In this document: in pieces, positions 16,382 through 25,140 of the stretch
How positions within the stretch are numbered: position 1 is the stretch's first letter
Layout of the letters: the number at the start of each line of letters is the position of its first letter
DNA from: Oceanobacillus polygoni
Lineage (GTDB): Bacteria; Bacillota; Bacilli; Bacillales; Amphibacillaceae
DNA: 51,432 nucleotides
Direction of reading: 5' to 3'
Assembly (NCBI RefSeq): GCF_008304605.1
Contig: NZ_PIJY01000013.1
Coordinates: forward strand, 1-51,432
The notes under the pieces: model-generated
What the model saw: the letters and a program-made list of their open reading frames with translations, nothing else
Told to the model about the DNA's origin: nothing
Databases searched by the model: none
Translations under genes and position numbers: made by a program

Positions 16382-17455
16382 TTACTTCTCCGAACTTAAA
16401 ATCATATTTTCAGCCCACTTCACAACTTCTTCTTGTTCTATATCTGGATTTGCTATTACGATCGAATAACGTAAACCATCTTCATCCCAAAGAATGCTAT
16501 TAATTAACTCTTCATACTCCGCATCGTTTCCTCGTACTTCTAAATCTGCTTTTTCAACTGGCATGTCATCTGGAGTAGGAAACACAGACACCGAAAACAG
16601 CGGAATATCCTCTTTGGAACTATACATTAATTCCAGCTCATATCGATCTAATCCAGCTGAGAAATCATACATTTGCATACTTGAGAGAAGAAATTCATCC
16701 TCTGGAAATACCAGGAATGCTTGCCCTAGTGCTTCTTCCGCTTCCTCCAATGTAACTGTATCTGGAGCAAAGCTCTCTTCTAAGTTAGCAATTTCAACAT
16801 CGTCTGGAATATCGAGAGTAAACGTATCTTCAGCAAATTTCGGTGAAAAATCCAATTCCGTATAAGCGAATTCTGTTCGAGCATCGCCAACTTCGGAGAC
16901 AACTTTTACAATAAACCATGTTTTCTGATCCACCCATAATTCCATATCACCAAATAAATTATCCGTTTCATTCGCCTTCATCTGAATGTGGTACGTGTCA
17001 TAATCAAGTACTTTTTCTTCCCCAACCACTTCATAGGAATGAGAATCATTCATTATTTCTATTATGTTTTTGAATTGCTCTTTCGGGCTTATATTTGCAA
17101 AGTCTGCAAGCTCTGTCATATCCATTTCAGTTGCCTGGTTATTTGCTTTATCATACATAAGCATTGTCTCACCATCATTTAATGCCACACTTTCTTGATC
17201 AAGTAATTGGTCTCTTGTAACAACCTTTCTTTTTTTCCCCTCAACATATTCCTCTAAGATGATATGTTCAGACAGCTCTTCTCCTTCAAACATTTTCATT
17301 TCCGATATCCCTTGATAAGTATTTACATCCTTTTCCGATTCGATAGCGTTTTGGATAATTTCCTCAGCAGACACTTCCATATTTTGTGAACATCCTCCTA
17401 AAATTAATGTCATAACACTAAATAAAATCAAACATTTTTTCCATGTAATCTTCAT
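16382..17455 (-). CDS. LolA-like lipoprotein
   Basis: A 357-aa lipoprotein. The signal peptide ends LILGGC, so cysteine is near residue 22. The mature part resembles the LolA/LppX/RseB beta-sheet fold family: an early SAEEIIQNAIESEKDVNTYQ helix, then IHIQMKANE-like and WVDQKTWFIVKV strands and LDIPDDVEI near the domain end; a second, less familiar domain of about 120 aa follows. The open frame extends 8 codons further, but the ATG at 17455 has a good GGAGAGGGG site and overlaps the kinase stop as ATGA. It is therefore translated with the two-component system and may be its surface partner. Confidence 0.75.
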   Translation of the reverse strand: MKITWKKCLILFSVMTLILGGCSQNMEVSAEEIIQNAIESEKDVNTYQGISEMKMFEGEELSEHIILEEYVEGKKRKVVTRDQLLDQESVALNDGETMLMYDKANNQATEMDMTELADFANISPKEQFKNIIEIMNDSHSYEVVGEEKVLDYDTYHIQMKANETDNLFGDMELWVDQKTWFIVKVVSEVGDARTEFAYTELDFSPKFAEDTFTLDIPDDVEIANLEESFAPDTVTLEEAEEALGQAFLVFPEDEFLLSSMQMYDFSAGLDRYELELMYSSKEDIPLFSVSVFPTPDDMPVEKADLEVRGNDAEYEELINSILWDEDGLRYSIVIANPDIEQEEVVKWAENMILSSEK

Positions 17456-18918
17456 GATCTTCCCCTCTCCTTTATCCAACAGGCAATTAATGTACCTTTA
17501 TTTTCTGTTGACCAAATGGTTATTTTTCCATCATGTTTTTCCATAATTATTTTTGCAATGCTTAATCCTAGACCAGAAGTTGCCCCTTTTCCACGAGATA
17601 CATCATCCTGATAAAAAGGTTGGAAAATCTTTTCTAGCTGACTATGCTTTATACCTCTTCCTTCATTCTGAATAAGCATAACAGTTCCATCTTCTCTCCA
17701 TGCATTCACGTCATCTACAAACTCAGGAAAAACCCAATCAGGCAATGTCTCTCTCGATGAAATAGCAGCTAACCAAATACGATTGTGATTCGGTGTATAC
17801 CGAATACTGTTATCCATTAAATTATCGACGAGTCGAATCATTTGTTTCGGATCAAGCATGTAGGAATTTCTTATATTTAATTCAGTTGTTAATGCAATAC
17901 CTTTTTTTAAACACGGTTCTTCATAACCTGAAAATAACATTTCAAAAAATTCATCTCCATTTACTTGTACGATATGGAGCATATTATCAGCTGACTGAAG
18001 CGCAGTAAATATCGATAAATCATCAATCATTTGCTTCATGTGATCCAATTTACCATTAAGTATTGTTTGGTACTCTTCTCGTTCTTCTTTTGATAAATGC
18101 TGATCTTCCAAAGCCTCTGCGTATGTTCGAATAACGGTTAATGGTGTTTTTAAATCATGAGACAAGGAGGCAACCATATATTCTTTCTCTTGTTGTTGCT
18201 TGGCAAGTGCATCTCTTGTTTCTACTATTTGAGCTTTCATTTGCTCAAAATGCGTGATAACTACTCCAATCTCATCTTTCGATTGAACCAGTTTCTGGTC
18301 CATTTCCTTCCCTGCCGCAAATGCTTTCATATGCCTTTGTAACTGATTCAAAGGCCGATTCAACTTACGGTTGATAGAGAGCATTACCACTGAATAGAGT
18401 GCAACGAAAAAGATACCCAATAATATAAACATCACCGTCGTACGTTGATTGGATGTCTCTACCCACGCTTTTCTACCCAAAGTAATTTCATATAAACCAA
18501 CTAGCTGGCTCGCATCATCAAATACTGGCTTTTTCAACGAATAAGTTCGCGCTTTTTTTTGATATTCATTTAAATTCTGAAACAATTTCTCTCGATTCCA
18601 GTTTAAAAAATGAGATTCTCCCGGTGTAGTTATCGTAGAAAACAACTGAACGCCATCATAACGATATAAATCGATCTTGAGATTATCATCTGCCAGACTA
18701 CGCAAATGCTGGTAGTTTTCGTCAGACTGAACTTTATATAAGGATACATCCTTTAACTCGCTTTCCAGATTTGTAACGGCATTTTGAAAAGTTAGATATT
18801 CCATTAAATCCTGCTCTTGATCATAAGCGCTTAGACTAATATAGAGTAAATAAATAGCAGCAATCGGCAACAGCATAACGAGCAAATAACTTATCATAAG
18901 CCAATTTTTAATCTTCAT
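17452..18918 (-). CDS. Sensor histidine kinase
   Basis: A 488-aa membrane kinase. Helix 1 is at 8-30, an extracytoplasmic sensor region at 31-155, helix 2 at about 162-181, then HAMP. The phosphoacceptor is H254 in SLSHDLKTPL. The ATP-binding part has DNSIRYTPNHN (N box), NEGRGIKHSQ (G1) and TSGLGLSIAK (G2). The longest open frame starts further upstream, but the ATG at 18918 overlaps the regulator's stop (ATGA) and begins a normal signal-anchor. It should phosphorylate the regulator at 18915-19625. Confidence 0.92.
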   Translation of the reverse strand: MKIKNWLMISYLLVMLLPIAAIYLLYISLSAYDQEQDLMEYLTFQNAVTNLESELKDVSLYKVQSDENYQHLRSLADDNLKIDLYRYDGVQLFSTITTPGESHFLNWNREKLFQNLNEYQKKARTYSLKKPVFDDASQLVGLYEITLGRKAWVETSNQRTTVMFILLGIFFVALYSVVMLSINRKLNRPLNQLQRHMKAFAAGKEMDQKLVQSKDEIGVVITHFEQMKAQIVETRDALAKQQQEKEYMVASLSHDLKTPLTVIRTYAEALEDQHLSKEEREEYQTILNGKLDHMKQMIDDLSIFTALQSADNMLHIVQVNGDEFFEMLFSGYEEPCLKKGIALTTELNIRNSYMLDPKQMIRLVDNLMDNSIRYTPNHNRIWLAAISSRETLPDWVFPEFVDDVNAWREDGTVMLIQNEGRGIKHSQLEKIFQPFYQDDVSRGKGATSGLGLSIAKIIMEKHDGKITIWSTENKGTLIACWIKERGRS

Positions 18919-19625
18919 CCCAATTGTTCTCCGATAAAACGATACCCAACACCCCAAACGGTCTGGACAAATTTTGCTTGCCTTCCAGTATCCTTTAGCT
19001 TTGCACGAAGGCTTTTTATATGAACCGTTACCGTATTGTTGCCATCTACATTCATTAGTTGCCATACATGTTCATAAATTTTTTCTTTTTCAAACGTAAT
19101 AAATGGATTCTTAGCAAGCAAAAATAAAATATCCTGTTCTTTAGCAGTTAATAATAGAAGCTCCTCATCTAAAAACACAGCTTCATTTAAGAAATCAATG
19201 GATAAGCCATGTTTATAATGAAAGATTTGCTCATTATAATGTTTCTTTGTATAGCGTTGATATCTTCTAAGATGGGAATGAACCCGAGCAGTTAGCTCCT
19301 TCAAACTAAATGGCTTTGTTAAATAATCATCTGCGCCAAGATCTAATCCAAGTATCTTACTTTCATCTTCATTTTTAGCGCTAACAATTAATAACGGTAC
19401 ATCACTTTCTAATCGAATCCTTTCACACAGTGTAAAACCATCCATCTCTGGCATCATGAGATCTACAAGTACTAAGGAATAGTTATCCGCTTTAAAATCT
19501 TCCCAGCCCTCCACTCCTGTCGACGCCCAGGTTACTTGAAACCCTTCCCTATTCAGGTGGTCTCTCATAATCCGGGCAATTTCATAATCATCTTCTACGA
19601 TAAGTATTTTGCTTTGTTCTACCAT
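18915..19625 (-). CDS. OmpR/PhoB-family response regulator
   Basis: A 236-aa regulator. The receiver domain has the acidic pair EDD (11-13), the phosphoacceptor D55 in LVLVDLMMPE and the conserved lysine in YLTKPF. The C-terminal winged helix (about 140-236) ends in the typical TVWGVGYRF. It is first in an operon with its kinase, the LolA-like lipoprotein and perhaps the sigma factor. Upstream, TTAACT-like elements around 19670-19695 (11-bp phase) and a TATACT at about 19648 suggest autoregulation. Confidence 0.93.
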   Translation of the reverse strand: MVEQSKILIVEDDYEIARIMRDHLNREGFQVTWASTGVEGWEDFKADNYSLVLVDLMMPEMDGFTLCERIRLESDVPLLIVSAKNEDESKILGLDLGADDYLTKPFSLKELTARVHSHLRRYQRYTKKHYNEQIFHYKHGLSIDFLNEAVFLDEELLLLTAKEQDILFLLAKNPFITFEKEKIYEHVWQLMNVDGNNTVTVHIKSLRAKLKDTGRQAKFVQTVWGVGYRFIGEQLG

Positions 19626-19754
19626 AGGTCCCCCTCTTCTCTAACTCCAGTATAGTTCATCGATTTAGCGTCGAGTTAAAAGTTTATTTTTAGTTAATAA
19701 TTGGTTGTTTCTATGGGATTCTGCAATCAGTCTTGAACCTTGTGTTATAGATTA

Positions 19755-19792
19755 TAAAAAATCCTTTTCTACGTTTATCCATAGAAAAGGAT
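19755..19792 (-). terminator. Terminator after the TetR gene
   Basis: ATCCTTTTCTA (19761-19771) pairs with TAGAAAAGGAT (19782-19792). The A run before it is the U tract on the minus strand. Confidence 0.8.
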
Positions 19793-19812
19793 CTTTTGAA
19801 ATAACTTTCTAT

Positions 19813-20433
19813 CTATTCTCTTGCCACAATCCCATTCTCCAGAACTTGAATAATTCGTTCAACCTCTTCTTCATCGTTCCAATCCCCCTCAGGGACAATA
19901 ACATACCGTGCAATAATATAAGAAAAAATAGACGAGGCAACGATTCGGATAATTGTATCTGGATGGGTTTGAATGAGTTGCCCCTTAGCCTGATAATGTT
20001 CGACAATCTGTCTAAGTCTAGCAAAAATATCTTTGCCAATATGCTCAATAAACTGTTCCTTTAACTCTGGGTGAAAAGGAATTTCCTGAATTAGTATTCG
20101 TAACAGGGGTAAGTTTTTTTTGATAAATACTTTTCTATTCTCAATCATTGCTCGAATAAAGTCTTGAAAACGTTCAAAATCCTGATCAAGAACCTTGTTC
20201 ATATCATTTTTCACCATTGGAGCAATTAGCTTTACCATCATCGGTGAGACAATCGATAATAACAGTCCCTTTTTGGATTTAAAATGTTTAAAAATCGTCC
20301 CTTCTGCAACATTCGCTTTATTCGCAATTTCACTCGTAGAAGTTCCCGCATAACCTTTTTCTGCGAATAAATCTGTCGCCGCCTCTAATATCGCTATTTG
20401 TTTTTTTGTTAATTTCGTTTCATTATTTGTCAT
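19813..20433 (-). CDS. TetR-family transcriptional regulator
   Basis: A 206-aa repressor. The N-terminal helix-turn-helix is typical: ILEAATDLFAEKGYAGTSTS, EIANKANVAEGTIFKHFKSK. The remaining helical part would bind the ligand. An upstream TTG is open, but the ATG at 20433 lies 9 bases from a GAGG site. It is the third gene after an ABC-2 exporter pair, and a 30-bp palindrome covers the operon promoter at 22293-22322, so it probably represses the whole unit including itself. Confidence 0.9.
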   Translation of the reverse strand: MTNNETKLTKKQIAILEAATDLFAEKGYAGTSTSEIANKANVAEGTIFKHFKSKKGLLLSIVSPMMVKLIAPMVKNDMNKVLDQDFERFQDFIRAMIENRKVFIKKNLPLLRILIQEIPFHPELKEQFIEHIGKDIFARLRQIVEHYQAKGQLIQTHPDTIIRIVASSIFSYIIARYVIVPEGDWNDEEEVERIIQVLENGIVARE

Positions 20434-20516
20434 CAAATTTCGCCTCTTATCAAGTTAAACATTTCTATATAACATCATATCGAATAAGTGTCACAAGGCG
20501 CAACGAAAAGCCTAAG

Positions 20517-21548
20517 TTATATTTTCCGATACTTACGGAGTGCCAAGCCATTTAATAACATGAATAGTAATGAAAAGCCAAACAGAACAATAAGATTAAC
20601 ATAAATCTCGCTCCAGCCATGACCCCTTACCATAACATCCCGTAGTGCATCTGCCGCATAATATAGTGGAGTAAACGGACCAACCCAGCTTAACCAGTCG
20701 GAAATCGTTTCTAAATTAAATAACCCCGAAAAGAATATTTGCGGAATAACAACGATTGGTATGAATTGAATCATTTGCAATTCATTATTCGCAAATGATG
20801 AAATGAGTATGCCTAAAGTTAGTGCTGTTAGAGCAAGTGACAATGTAATTAAAAGCACATAAACAAATGCTCCTACCATCATCATATCCAATACATAAAT
20901 AGCGTACCATGCAATAATCGTTGATTGAATGACCGTAAAGATTCCAAATCCAAATACATATCCCATCACAATTTCCCATTTACGCAATGGTGTAGAGAGC
21001 AGCCGCTCCAACGTCCCTGTTGTCCGCTCACGAATAAAGGACACGCCAGCAATAATAAAGACAAAGAAAAATACAAAGAACCCGAGCAATACTGGTCCAA
21101 AATAATCAAATGATCCCATATCCCTCGAACCGTATAAATAATCCATTTCAAGCTGTCCAGCACTTTCACCCTGCTGCAGTGAACCAAATGCTGATTCAAA
21201 CCATCTCAATGTTGTGCTATTCACACTTGGGTCACTACCTTCAAGAAAGACAGCTGGTGTGGTGGCATCATCAAGTATAATATAACCATCAACTTCTCCA
21301 GAGCGGACAGCTTGCTGCGCATCATTTTCATTCGTATATAGGGTTACTTCAGCATCTGCCTTATCAATTTGGTCAACCATAGTTTCTGGAATCTCTACTA
21401 ATCCCACTTTCGGTACATAGTCATCGCCATTAAAAACAAGATGAAGCATTGTTAGAACTAAAATTGGCGCAAAGATAAGCAAGCCTAATGTCCGCTTATC
21501 CCGTATTAGCTGCTGTAAAATTCTTTTTGTTAATGCAATTACTCTCAT
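20517..21548 (-). CDS. ABC-2 exporter permease with large extracytoplasmic loop
   Basis: A 343-aa permease. Helix 1 (LLIFAPILVLTMLHLVF) is followed by a soluble domain of about 130 aa (with ENDAQQAVRSGEVDGYIIL), then five helices, the YhgE/DrrB-like ABC-2 layout. FIRERTTGTLERLLSTPLRKWEI is the cytoplasmic coupling region typical of the family (quoted in part). It overlaps the ATPase gene by 4 bases. A role in drug or lipid export is usual for TetR-linked members; cargo not visible. Confidence 0.88.
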   Translation of the reverse strand: MRVIALTKRILQQLIRDKRTLGLLIFAPILVLTMLHLVFNGDDYVPKVGLVEIPETMVDQIDKADAEVTLYTNENDAQQAVRSGEVDGYIILDDATTPAVFLEGSDPSVNSTTLRWFESAFGSLQQGESAGQLEMDYLYGSRDMGSFDYFGPVLLGFFVFFFVFIIAGVSFIRERTTGTLERLLSTPLRKWEIVMGYVFGFGIFTVIQSTIIAWYAIYVLDMMMVGAFVYVLLITLSLALTALTLGILISSFANNELQMIQFIPIVVIPQIFFSGLFNLETISDWLSWVGPFTPLYYAADALRDVMVRGHGWSEIYVNLIVLFGFSLLFMLLNGLALRKYRKI

Positions 21549-22276
21549 GATGTTGCACCTCCATAAACAAGAAAGGCTTGTTCAATACTTTCTGAATTTG
21601 TCTCTTTCCGCAACGCTTCTGGTGTGCCGACAGCGATCAATGTTCCATCTCTCATGAGTCCCAACCGATCACATTTTTCGGCTTCATCCATTACATGGGT
21701 TGTAACGATTATTGTTGTCCCTTTCTTATTCAAATCATAAAAAGCATCCCAAATACTTTTTCTTAAAACAGGATCAATCCCAACAGTCGGCTCATCCAAA
21801 ATTAACATTTCAGGCTCATGAAGCAGTGCAATCGCTAGTGACAATCTTCTTTTCATTCCACCAGAATAATTGGATACGAGTTTATTTAAATGATCGGATA
21901 AGTCAACAAGCTGCATCACTTTTTTAATTCTTTCCTTTTTCTTTTTGCCTTTCAATCCATATAAGCTTGCAAAGAAATGTAAATTTTCGTTTGCTGATAG
22001 TTCTTCGTAAAGCGCATCTGCTTGGGCCATATACCCTATTCGCTGCATCAATTTGAGTGTTGGCATTTTTTCATCAAAAATATAATTTTCACCTGATGTA
22101 GGAACATCTAGCCCAGCTAATTCTTTTACTAAGGTTGATTTCCCAGCACCAGACGGACCTAGAAGTCCGAATATCTCCCCTTCCTCAATTTCAAGATTGA
22201 TATCCTTTAATACTTCATGCTTCCCAAACTTCTTATACACATGTTGAATCGAGATACATGATTTTCGATTATGCAT
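21545..22276 (-). CDS. ABC exporter ATPase (TetR-linked)
   Basis: A 243-aa ATPase with Walker A GPSGAGKS (40-47), signature YSGGMKRR, Walker B MLILDEP and H-loop in TTHVMDEAE; all residues for ATP hydrolysis are present. The frame is open from a GTG at 22315, but that would lie in the operator. The ATG at 22276 has a GAGGTG site 6 bases upstream and is preferred. First gene of the ATPase-permease-TetR operon. Confidence 0.9.
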   Translation of the reverse strand: MHNRKSCISIQHVYKKFGKHEVLKDINLEIEEGEIFGLLGPSGAGKSTLVKELAGLDVPTSGENYIFDEKMPTLKLMQRIGYMAQADALYEELSANENLHFFASLYGLKGKKKKERIKKVMQLVDLSDHLNKLVSNYSGGMKRRLSLAIALLHEPEMLILDEPTVGIDPVLRKSIWDAFYDLNKKGTTIIVTTHVMDEAEKCDRLGLMRDGTLIAVGTPEALRKETNSESIEQAFLVYGGATS

Positions 22277-22292
22277 CCATTTCACCTCGCCA

Positions 22293-22322
22293 GTTATAAG
22301 TGAGTGATTACTCACTTATAAC
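22293..22322. promoter_or_regulatory. TetR operator (13-bp palindrome arms)
   Basis: GTTATAAGTGAGT and its exact complement ACTCACTTATAAC flank GATT. It overlaps the -10 box and the start of transcription of the exporter operon. A related half (TGATGATTCACTTATAA, about 22354-22370) lies upstream of the -35. Confidence 0.85.
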
Positions 22323-22348
22323 ATACAGTAATATACCATCTATGTAAA
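22320..22348 (-). promoter_or_regulatory. Promoter of exporter-TetR operon
   Basis: On the minus strand TTTACA (22348-22343) and TATGTT (22325-22320) have a 17-base spacer; the palindromic operator begins within the -10. Confidence 0.7.
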
Positions 22349-22379
22349 GCACGTGATGATTCACTTATAAAAATCCATA

Positions 22380-22428
22380 AAAAAATAAGCCATCACTCTG
22401 AATCCCTTCAGAGTGAAAGCTTATTTTC
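22380..22428 (-). terminator. Terminator of DHA2 efflux gene
   Basis: A two-part stem: AAAATAAGC with GCTTATTTT (22382-22390 and 22419-22427) and an inner CACTCTGAA/TTCAGAGTG. The A run on the left gives the U tract. Confidence 0.85.
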
Positions 22429-22437
22429 CTCAATCTA

Positions 22438-23925
22438 TTAACTCTCTTCCAATGGCTGCTCTTCCGTTTCTTTCGGTACAGCGCGATAAACAAAAAATGC
22501 CATAATAACAGCAACGATGGATATTGCAAAAGCAATGAAATAAACCAGTTCTACACCCGCTACCATCGCTTCTTTGATAGCAGTAGGATCTGTTGGATTA
22601 TTGGCATTTTGCAACAACCCATTTTGTCTTGCATTCATAATACTAATAAAAACAGATACTCCAATTGCTCCTGCAACAGGCTGCAATGTTGTCATCACCG
22701 CAGTTCCATGTGGATATAAATGCTTTGGAAGCTGATTTAATCCATTTGTTTCAGCAGGCATCATAATTGCAGAAACAGATAGCATTAATAAAATATAACC
22801 GACAATAATCACCCATAATGGTGTATTTAAGTCTAGTCTGCTCATCATAAACATCGTTCCACATAAAACAAGTGTTGCCGGGATCATCAAGACCCGAGGA
22901 CCAAATTTATCAAATAGTCCACCCATTACTGGTGACATCGCACCATTTAAAATACTTCCAGGCAGGAGAACTAGCCCTGCCGTAGCAGCTGTTAAAGCTA
23001 GGGGTCCTTGCATATAAATTGGTAATATAATCTCCGAGGCAAACATTGCCATAATAATGATTAGGAACATAAGAACCCCGTGTGTGTACATCGGATACTT
23101 GAATACACGCAAATCAATCAGCGGCTCTTCCAGTCTTAATTGCCTCCATGTAAACAATGCCACTGCAATAAAGCCTATGATGATTACAGAATATACTTTA
23201 GGGTCTAAAAACCCAGCTTCACTTTCCCCTGCCGAACTAAAGCCATATACAATCGCACCGAACCCGATTGTTGAAAAAATAAGGGATACGATATCTATTT
23301 TGGGCTTCGTAACTTCCGATACGTTTACTAAATATTTAGAAGCAAATGCAATGGAAAATAGTGCAAATGGAATAACCGAAATAAATAAATAGCGCCATCC
23401 TAGATATTCGACGATTACCCCAGACAGTGTTGGTCCAATAGCTGGAGCAAACATGATAACTAAACCTACTAGCCCCATTACCTTCCCTCTTCGATGTGGC
23501 GGGAAAATTAACAGGAACACATTAAAAATAATCGGCATTAATAACCCTGTACCAACCGCTTGTATAAGTCGTCCGACAAGCAATATTGGAAAATTCGGAG
23601 CAAGTGCACTTATCGCTGTTCCAATTGTAAAAATGATCATCGTACTTAAAAATAGCTGACGTGTTGTAAACCACTGCATTAGTACAGCTGATGCAGGGAT
23701 AATAATTCCCATAATTAACATGAATCCTGTTGCCATCCACTGCACCGTTGTTAGTGTTACACCAAATTCCGCCATCAGTGTCGTTAACGCTATATTCAAT
23801 AAAGTTTCATTTAATATTGCAAAGAAAGCACCAATAATTAAAGAAAGCATGATTGGCATTACCTTCACATTAGGATTATCAGCAAGGTATTCATATTTCT
23901 GTTGCTGATTGTTATGATCCGTCAT
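22438..23925 (-). CDS. DHA2-family (14-helix) multidrug efflux MFS protein
   Basis: A 495-aa major facilitator protein with about 14 hydrophobic segments, the EmrB/QacA/LmrB group that exports drugs in exchange for protons. It has NETLLNIALTTLMAEF in helix 1 (the LNVALP-like motif D1), GRLIQAVGTGLLMP, and motif C as MFAPAIGPTLSG in helix 5. It resembles LmrB of Bacillus (lincomycin resistance) in length and motif set, but the drug spectrum cannot be read from the sequence. Single gene with its own terminator and AAAGGAG site. Confidence 0.88.
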   Translation of the reverse strand: MTDHNNQQQKYEYLADNPNVKVMPIMLSLIIGAFFAILNETLLNIALTTLMAEFGVTLTTVQWMATGFMLIMGIIIPASAVLMQWFTTRQLFLSTMIIFTIGTAISALAPNFPILLVGRLIQAVGTGLLMPIIFNVFLLIFPPHRRGKVMGLVGLVIMFAPAIGPTLSGVIVEYLGWRYLFISVIPFALFSIAFASKYLVNVSEVTKPKIDIVSLIFSTIGFGAIVYGFSSAGESEAGFLDPKVYSVIIIGFIAVALFTWRQLRLEEPLIDLRVFKYPMYTHGVLMFLIIIMAMFASEIILPIYMQGPLALTAATAGLVLLPGSILNGAMSPVMGGLFDKFGPRVLMIPATLVLCGTMFMMSRLDLNTPLWVIIVGYILLMLSVSAIMMPAETNGLNQLPKHLYPHGTAVMTTLQPVAGAIGVSVFISIMNARQNGLLQNANNPTDPTAIKEAMVAGVELVYFIAFAISIVAVIMAFFVYRAVPKETEEQPLEES

Positions 23926-24125
23926 AGAAAAACTCCTTTACTAACATGTATTTTGCTCATACTTGTTTATATTTACAGAATCCAGCAAGATTATTCATGC
24001 GCAAATCCTTATAAGCCTGATCTGTTGTTTGCTATATCCATCATTTCTTGACAACCTTTTAATACTACCATTATCGTATTATCATGACAAGTGTTTTTTT
24101 ATGTATAATCTAAAAGAGACAAAAA

Positions 24126-24162
24126 AGAATAGATGCCAATCACATATATAGGCAACTATTCT
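24126..24162 (-). terminator. Terminator after broken small gene
   Basis: AGAATAGATGCC (24126-24137) and GGCAACTATTCT (24151-24162) form an imperfect stem; the A run at 24119-24126 is the U tract on the minus strand. Confidence 0.65.
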
Positions 24163-24188
24163 AACTTGCTTTTACATATACTTTTTGA

Positions 24189-24349
24189 CTAAGAGTCTTT
24201 CTTTGGCATTGATTCACTGATTTGATTTAGCTTTTTTTCAATTGCTTCTAACCTTTTTGAGGTGTTATGAAAATGATGAAATATCCTCGAGATTATATAG
24301 ACGACAAATACAATAACTGCAAAGCTTACTAACAGCCTATGATATCCAT
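24189..24349 (-). pseudogene. Frameshifted small membrane protein (about 53 aa)
   Basis: From the ATG at 24349 the frame reads MDIIG and hits a stop two codons later. One base further the alternative frame reads LLVSFAVIVFVVYIISRIF and continues with KRLEAIEKKLNQISES to a stop at 24189. Joined, it is a normal one-helix protein with a basic, coiled-coil tail, resembling DUF4083-type small proteins of bacilli. One missing base near 24335 breaks it. A GGGAGAGG site precedes and a terminator follows, so it was recently functional, or the base is a sequencing error. Confidence 0.65.
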
Positions 24350-24530
24350 GTCAGGCGCCCTCTCCCATAATACATTAAAACGTTTTTTGAATTCACTAAA
24401 TAATTATAATAACCGTATAATTAAAAAACCACCTCGCCGCCCAATCTTCTGAAATCAATCCCACAATAGACGAATTCCCCATATAGTAAAGGGAGCGATT
24501 TTTATGAGTAGATAAGGGAGGAAAGAATAG

Positions 24531-25097
24531 ATGAATTATCACTATAATCCGCATCAGCCACAACCACCGCAAGATGATGATGAAAGACAATTTAATCTTC
24601 CAGGGTTTTTACTTGGCCAAATTTTCGGACCTGGTCCAGGTGGTGGACCGGGTGGATTCCCTGGCGGTGGGCCAGGAGGTTTCCCAGGTGGTCCTGGAGG
24701 TTTCCCTGGAGGTCCAGGTGGCCCCGGTGGTCCTGGAGGATTTCCTGGAGGTCCAGGTGGTCCCGGAGGCCCTGGAGGATTTCCTGGAGGTCCAGGTGGT
24801 CCCGGAGGTCCTGGAGGTTTCCCTGGCGGAGGTGGCGGACAGCAAGCTGGACCACCTAGCTCTCCACCGCCAAACTTCACACCAGAACAATCACAGTTCC
24901 AAACATTTGCTGTTGATCCAGGCGGAATTCGCGGCTGTTTATTCCGATTCACCTATATTTGGTTAAGAAGAGATGCCTTTTGGTTCTACCCAACGTTTGT
25001 TGGCAGAAATTCAATTGCAGGCTTTAGATGGACCGGTTTCAGATGGGTGTATTTCGGTATTGATTTGAACCAGATTCAATCATTTCAATGCTTCTAA
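24531..25097 (+). CDS. Collagen-like Gly/Pro-rich protein with conserved C-terminal domain
   Basis: A 188-aa protein. Residues 1-30 are Pro/Gln/Asp-rich. Residues about 32-105 are low complexity built from GGPGGFPGGPGGPGG units; the DNA shows near-identical 36-base repeats. Residues about 128-188 form a compact aromatic, Cys-containing domain (GIRGCLFRFTYIWL, FWFYPTFVGRNSIAGFRW, WVYFGIDLNQIQSFQCF). No signal peptide is seen. Homologous C-terminal domains occur in other bacilli as hypothetical proteins. A CATATAGTA at about 24480 resembles a sporulation -10 box, so a spore-surface role is possible but unproven. GGGAGG precedes the ATG. Confidence 0.75.
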   Translation: MNYHYNPHQPQPPQDDDERQFNLPGFLLGQIFGPGPGGGPGGFPGGGPGGFPGGPGGFPGGPGGPGGPGGFPGGPGGPGGPGGFPGGPGGPGGPGGFPGGGGGQQAGPPSSPPPNFTPEQSQFQTFAVDPGGIRGCLFRFTYIWLRRDAFWFYPTFVGRNSIAGFRWTGFRWVYFGIDLNQIQSFQCF

Positions 25098-25101
25098 CTG
25101 C

Positions 25102-25130
25102 AAAGACCGCTTATCATTTTGCGGTCTTTT
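25102..25130 (+). terminator. Terminator of the collagen-like gene
   Basis: AAAGACCGC (25102-25110) pairs with GCGGTCTTT (25121-25129), followed by T. Confidence 0.85.
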
Positions 25131-25140
25131 CTACTGTTCC

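Noticed and set aside
22277..22315. GTG start of the TetR-linked ATPase
   Set aside because: It lies within the operator; the ATG at 22276 has its own ribosome site.
24640..24840. CRISPR-like periodic repeat
   Set aside because: Repeats are contiguous codon repeats without unique spacers.
24554..24952. Other long frames over the Gly/Pro repeat
   Set aside because: GC-rich low-complexity repeats keep all frames open; only the plus frame has a ribosome site and a non-repeat domain.
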